A stretch of 7,614 nucleotides of DNA from Oscillospiraceae bacterium (GTDB lineage Bacteria; Bacillota; Clostridia; Oscillospirales; Oscillospiraceae), in contig JAFPTE010000084.1 in NCBI GenBank assembly GCA_017400415.1, forward strand, positions 1-7,614. Direction: 5' to 3'. Positions 5,311-7,614 of the stretch are shown here, one piece after another. The position numbers and the translations under genes were made by a program. Under the pieces are notes generated by a model that saw nothing but the letters and a program-made list of their open reading frames with translations, was not told where the DNA came from and made no database searches. Position 1 is the first letter of the stretch; each line of letters opens with the position of its first letter.

Positions 5311-5341
5311 TTTTTTCGCCCGGAGGCAAAGTTTTTTCGCC
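5311..5341. repeat. Direct repeat TTTTTTCGCC, two copies 21 bp apart
   Basis: Identical 10-mers lie at 5311-5320 and 5332-5341, about two helical turns apart. Read toward the tRNA operon they are GGCGAAAAAA, with the nearer A-tract ending 4 bp before the -35 box. They are likely phased A-tracts acting as an UP element or bend. They also lie upstream of the MATE promoter. Confidence 0.5.
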
Positions 5342-5362
5342 GGCGCCCGGGTCAACTTGAAG

Positions 5363-5391
5363 TTTACTTTTTCCGGGTCTTCTGTTATAAT
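5363..5391 (+). promoter_or_regulatory. Promoter of the MATE transporter gene
   Basis: Plus strand: -35 TTTACT (5363-5368), 17-bp spacer, perfect -10 TATAAT (5386-5391). The leader to the ATG is about 18 nt, with AAAGGAG (5403-5409) 6 nt before the start. Confidence 0.78.
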
Positions 5392-5415
5392 ACCCCGGTC
5401 TGAAAGGAGAAACCC

Positions 5416-6741
5416 ATGAACAGAGATCTCACAAGCGGCAAGCCCTCGGCCGTGCTCTGGCGCTTCTGCCTGCCCTTATTCGGAAGCATGGTCTTCCAGC
5501 AGCTCTACTCCATAGCGGACAGCCTTGTGGCGGGGAAGTTCATCAGCGAAAACGCCCTGGCCGCCGTAGGCAACAGCTATGAGGTGACGCTCATTTTCAT
5601 TGCCTTCGCCTTCGGCTGCAACATCGGCTGCTCCGTGGTGGTCAGCCGCTACTTCGGCGCCGGGGAATACGTGAAGGTCCGCTCCGCCGTCACCACGAGC
5701 CTCATACTCTGCGGGGCCGTCTGCGCCGTGCTGATGCTCCTGGGCCTTATGCTGACCCCCTGGCTTCTGGAGGCCATCAGAACTCCGACCCTGCTTCTGG
5801 CCGATTCCAGGCTCTACCTGGATATCTATATCTGGGGCCTGCCCTTCGTTTTCTTCTACAATCTTTCAACGGGCATCTTCTCCGCCCTGGGGGACTCCAG
5901 GACCCCCTTCATCTTCCTGGTCTCCTCCTCCCTGGCCAACATCGCCATGGATATCTGGTTCGTGGCGGGGCTGGGCATGAAGGTCGCGGGGGTGGCCTGG
6001 GCCACCTTCATCTGCCAGGGCGTCAGCTGCGTTCTGGCCCTGGTGACGGTGTTCCGGCGGCTGGGACAGCTTAAGGTGCCGGGCAGGGCGCCCCTCTTTT
6101 CCGTGCCCATCCTGCGGCAGACGGCCATGATAGCCGTGCCAAGCGTCCTGCAGCAGAGCTTCATCTCCGTAGGCAATATCATCATCCAGCGGGTCATAAA
6201 CGGCTTCGGCCCGGAGGTCATTGCGGGCTACTCCGCCGCCATAAAGCTCAACAACCTGGTCATAACCTCCTTCTCCACCCTGGGAAACGGGGTTTCCAAC
6301 TTCACCTCCCAGAACCTGGGGGCCGGAAAGCCGGAACGCATACCCCAGGGGTTCCGGGCCGGGCGGAACATGGTCTGGCTCATAAGCCTGCCCATTATCG
6401 TTTTGTATTTCTTCGGCGGGGAGCTCTGCCTGCGGTTTTTCATTGAGGAGCCCACCCAGGAGGCCATACGCTCCGGCCTTATGTTTCTGCGGATAGTCTC
6501 CCCCTTCTACCTTATGATCTCCGTGAAGATTGTGACGGACGGCATTCTCCGGGGCGCCGGCCTCATGTGGCAGTTCATGATATCCACCTTCACGGACCTG
6601 GTGCTGCGGGTGGTGCTGGCGGCAGTTCTGGCCGGAACGAGCCTGGGCTGCGTTGGCATATGGCTTGCCTGGCCCATCGGCTGGCTGGCCGCCCTCGTTA
6701 TTTCGGTTTCGCTTTACAAGGCCCACAAATGGGAAAGCTGA
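5416..6741 (+). CDS. MATE family multidrug/metabolite efflux transporter
   Basis: This 441-residue, roughly 12-helix cytoplasmic-membrane antiporter of the MATE family exports cationic drugs or metabolites using a Na+ or H+ gradient. The protein begins MNRDLTSGKPSAVLWRFCLPL, the usual clostridial MATE start. Typical marks of the first half are FQQLYSIADSLVAGKF (27-42), the ALAAVGNS turn (47-54) and the SRYFGAGE loop (77-84). The second half repeats the pattern with PSVLQQSFISVGNIIIQ (about 241-257), YSAAIKLNNL and SQNLGAGKPERI. This gives the expected internal two-lobe pseudo-symmetry. The length is normal. The start is set by AAAGGAG and its own promoter. It is monocistronic, with a hairpin after the stop and the tRNA operon divergent upstream. 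The substrate cannot be predicted. Confidence 0.95.
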   Translation: MNRDLTSGKPSAVLWRFCLPLFGSMVFQQLYSIADSLVAGKFISENALAAVGNSYEVTLIFIAFAFGCNIGCSVVVSRYFGAGEYVKVRSAVTTSLILCGAVCAVLMLLGLMLTPWLLEAIRTPTLLLADSRLYLDIYIWGLPFVFFYNLSTGIFSALGDSRTPFIFLVSSSLANIAMDIWFVAGLGMKVAGVAWATFICQGVSCVLALVTVFRRLGQLKVPGRAPLFSVPILRQTAMIAVPSVLQQSFISVGNIIIQRVINGFGPEVIAGYSAAIKLNNLVITSFSTLGNGVSNFTSQNLGAGKPERIPQGFRAGRNMVWLISLPIIVLYFFGGELCLRFFIEEPTQEAIRSGLMFLRIVSPFYLMISVKIVTDGILRGAGLMWQFMISTFTDLVLRVVLAAVLAGTSLGCVGIWLAWPIGWLAALVISVSLYKAHKWES

Positions 6742-6747
6742 TACTAT

Positions 6748-6777
6748 TCAAAAGAGAGCCCACAGGCTCTCTTTTGA
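6748..6777 (+). terminator. Hairpin after the MATE gene
   Basis: A 13-bp perfect stem, TCAAAAGAGAGCC/GGCTCTCTTTTGA, has a CACA loop and begins 6 bp after the stop codon. The T-run is inside the 3' arm and the sequence after it is only moderately T-rich (GCTTCTTG). It may therefore be a weaker terminator backed up by the one at 6857-6891. Confidence 0.7.
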
Positions 6778-6856
6778 GCTTCTTGCGCTCCATCGCCTCG
6801 GCTCCGCCTCGTTGGTCGGCGCAAGGGCGGCGCTGCGCAGCGGGTCTCATTTGAAA
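6778..6856. other. GC-rich structured spacer between two terminators
   Basis: No gene is seen here. The 79 bp contain an inverted repeat CTTGCGC/GCGCAAG (6782-6788 and 6819-6825) and a perfect 12-bp palindrome CGCTGCGCAGCG (6831-6842), then TCTCATTTGAAA. Base composition and repeat density differ from the adjoining hairpins. It could be a dispersed intergenic repeat unit or a small structured RNA tail; neither can be settled from one copy. Confidence 0.4.
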
Positions 6857-6891
6857 AGCTGAGAGGCTTATTGCCTCTCAGCTGCTTTTTT
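6857..6891. terminator. Bidirectional terminator between MATE and thioesterase genes
   Basis: A perfect 11-bp stem, AGCTGAGAGGC/GCCTCTCAGCT (6857-6867 and 6873-6883), has a TTATT loop. On the plus strand GC and T6 follow (6886-6891). On the minus strand TTTTC follows. The TAA stop of the thioesterase (6870-6868) is in the loop. Confidence 0.88.
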
Positions 6892-7251
6892 CATGAACTT
6901 TTCGTTATCCACGATGAAGCGCTCGTGGATGCCCTCCCCCACGGTGCCGGTTTTGTCCCGGACGATGACGGAGAACACCAGCCTCCGGCGGTCGATTTCC
7001 ATGAGCTTGGTCTCGCAGGTGACCACGCCCCCAACGGTGGTGGCCGCCAGGTGCCGCAGGTTCACCAGGGTGCCCACGGTGCCCTGGCCCGGCTCCAGAT
7101 AGGGCTCCACGCTCTGCCAGGCGGTCTTCTCCGCCAGGGCGATAAGGGCCGGGGTGGCCAGGACAGGCAGAAGGCCGCTGCCCATGGCCTGGGCGGTGAG
7201 GGCCTCCGTCACGGTGAGGGCCCGCTGGCCCACGATTCCGGTTTCAAGCAT
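6868..7251 (-). CDS. FlK-like hotdog-fold thioesterase
   Basis: This 127-residue cytoplasmic hotdog-fold protein of the thioesterase family includes fluoroacetyl-CoA thioesterase FlK; it is expected to hydrolyse an acyl-CoA thioester. The candidate catalytic residues Thr33 (in ATPALIALAEKT), Glu41 and His67 (in LVNLRHLAAT) have gaps of 8 and 26, the same as Thr42, Glu50 and His76 of FlK as I recall them. QGTVGTLVNLRHL and the C-terminal GEGIHERFIVD are typical of the family. There is no signal peptide. The ATG at 7251 overlaps the end of the alpha-glucosidase gene by 8 bp and follows GGAGG by 10 nt, so translation is probably coupled. Its stop lies in the terminator loop. Most relatives act on unknown, non-fluorinated substrates, so fluoroacetate resistance should not be assumed. 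Confidence 0.88.
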   Translation of the reverse strand: MLETGIVGQRALTVTEALTAQAMGSGLLPVLATPALIALAEKTAWQSVEPYLEPGQGTVGTLVNLRHLAATTVGGVVTCETKLMEIDRRRLVFSVIVRDKTGTVGEGIHERFIVDNEKFMKKAAERQ

Positions 7252-7614
7252 TTTCTTCTTCCCTCCATATCATAACTCTGGCCTCATAGGGCCGCAGGAT
7301 CTTTTCCGGCGCCGGGCCGGGGTAATTGCAAAGGGCCAGCTGCCCGGTTTTTCCGTCAAAGGGCCGGGGCAGCCGCAGGGATACGGGTTTTTTGGAGAAG
7401 GAGCATATCACAAGGGCAGCCTCCTGCCCCAGCCGCCGCTCGTACATATAGAGCCTGCCGGAAAGGGGCCTGTACTCCTTATACTCCCCGTCCAGCAGTA
7501 CCCTTTCGCTCTTCCGGAGCCGGAGAGCCCGGCGGTAAAAGTTCAGTATGCTGTCCGGGTCCTTATCCTCCGCCTCTGCGTTCACGGTCTTATAATTGGG
7601 ATTCACGTAAAACC
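7244..7614 (-). CDS. GH13 alpha-glucosidase (oligo-1,6-glucosidase-like), C-terminal part; 5' end beyond the right edge
   Basis: Only the last 123 or so codons are visible, entering in frame at the right edge as FYVNPNYKTVN. The VNPNYK-N-EA and DPDSILNFYRRALRLRK segments are hallmarks of the end of the catalytic barrel in oligo-1,6-glucosidase and trehalose-6-phosphate hydrolase type GH13 enzymes. They are followed by GEYKEY and YMYERR, which start the C-terminal beta domain, and by the final PYEARVMIW. These enzymes are about 550 residues long and cleave short alpha-linked glucosides in the cytoplasm. The GTG at 7606 lies within the continuing frame and is not a start. The catalytic Asp/Glu residues are outside the window, so exact specificity is open. 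The stop TGA overlaps the thioesterase start, so both belong to one operon ending at the 6857-6891 terminator. Confidence 0.9.
   Translation of the reverse strand, partial: FYVNPNYKTVNAEAEDKDPDSILNFYRRALRLRKSERVLLDGEYKEYRPLSGRLYMYERRLGQEAALVICSFSKKPVSLRLPRPFDGKTGQLALCNYPGPAPEKILRPYEARVMIWREEENA

Noticed and set aside
5128..5355. 75-codon minus-strand frame containing AQLVEQLICNQQVVGSSP
   Set aside because: This is the familiar spurious translation of a tRNA gene. It runs through tRNA-Thr and its promoter.
5373..5398. CCGGG/CCCGG inverted repeat around the MATE -10 box as an operator
   Set aside because: Only 5 bp per arm, of a sequence common in GC-rich DNA. No regulator gene is adjacent.
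5866..6726. 286-codon minus-strand frame opposite the MATE gene
   Set aside because: It is a hydrophilic, Gly/His/Gln-rich shadow of a membrane protein gene with no recognisable motif.
6871..7275. 134-codon plus-strand frame opposite the thioesterase
   Set aside because: It is an antisense shadow, has no ribosome site and lies across a terminator.
1..7614. CRISPR array, insertion sequence, phage or toxin-antitoxin genes
   Set aside because: I looked for regular direct repeats, terminal inverted repeats and transposase or integrase motifs and found none. The tRNA pair has no integrase or duplicated 3' end next to it.

Overview
The window is GC-rich (about 60 % by eye) and densely coded. It has strong GGAGG-type ribosome sites, sigma-A-like promoters with 17-bp spacers, tRNA genes with encoded CCA ends, and long hairpin terminators shared by convergent genes. 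The gene families (OmpR/HK pair, MBOAT, acyltransferase-3, MATE, GH13 glucosidase, FlK-like thioesterase) and the codon habits suggest a high-GC member of the Bacillota, probably a gut Clostridia/Oscillospirales-type anaerobe. That assignment is an inference from style, not from a marker gene. No mobile element, CRISPR array or phage gene is visible.

Left part (1-3837): a two-component system (response regulator 2082-2744, histidine kinase 1077-2081, both minus) sits between two unrelated membrane O-acyltransferase units. Downstream on the same strand, from its own promoter, come a 76-residue three-helix membrane protein (777-1007) and an MBOAT O-acyltransferase that runs off the left edge (1-780). 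Divergent from the regulator is an acyltransferase-3 family protein (2841-3812), read from a promoter whose -35 box lies 2 bp from that of the regulator. The layout suggests a regulated envelope- or polysaccharide-acylation locus. The kinase has almost no extracellular loop, so it probably senses within or at the membrane.

Middle (3829-5001): a class I SAM-dependent methyltransferase (minus) is convergent with the acyltransferase and shares a bidirectional terminator with it. Just upstream of it is an unrecognised 77-residue ORF with its own ribosome site.

Right part (5002-7614): a tRNA-Thr/tRNA-Tyr operon (minus) has a strong promoter and a 17-bp-stem terminator that begins on the tRNA-Tyr CCA end. 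A 12-helix MATE efflux transporter (5416-6741, plus) is divergent from it. After a 126-bp spacer holding two hairpins and a GC-rich structured core, a minus-strand pair completes the window: the 3' end of a GH13 alpha-glucosidase (7244 to the right edge) and an 8-bp-overlapping FlK-type hotdog thioesterase (6868-7251) with a T/E/H triad spaced as in fluoroacetyl-CoA thioesterase.

The points most worth a second look are the double-acyltransferase/two-component arrangement with its shared promoter motif, the small membrane protein coupled to the MBOAT, the 77-residue orphan ORF, and the thioesterase joined to a sugar-hydrolase gene.
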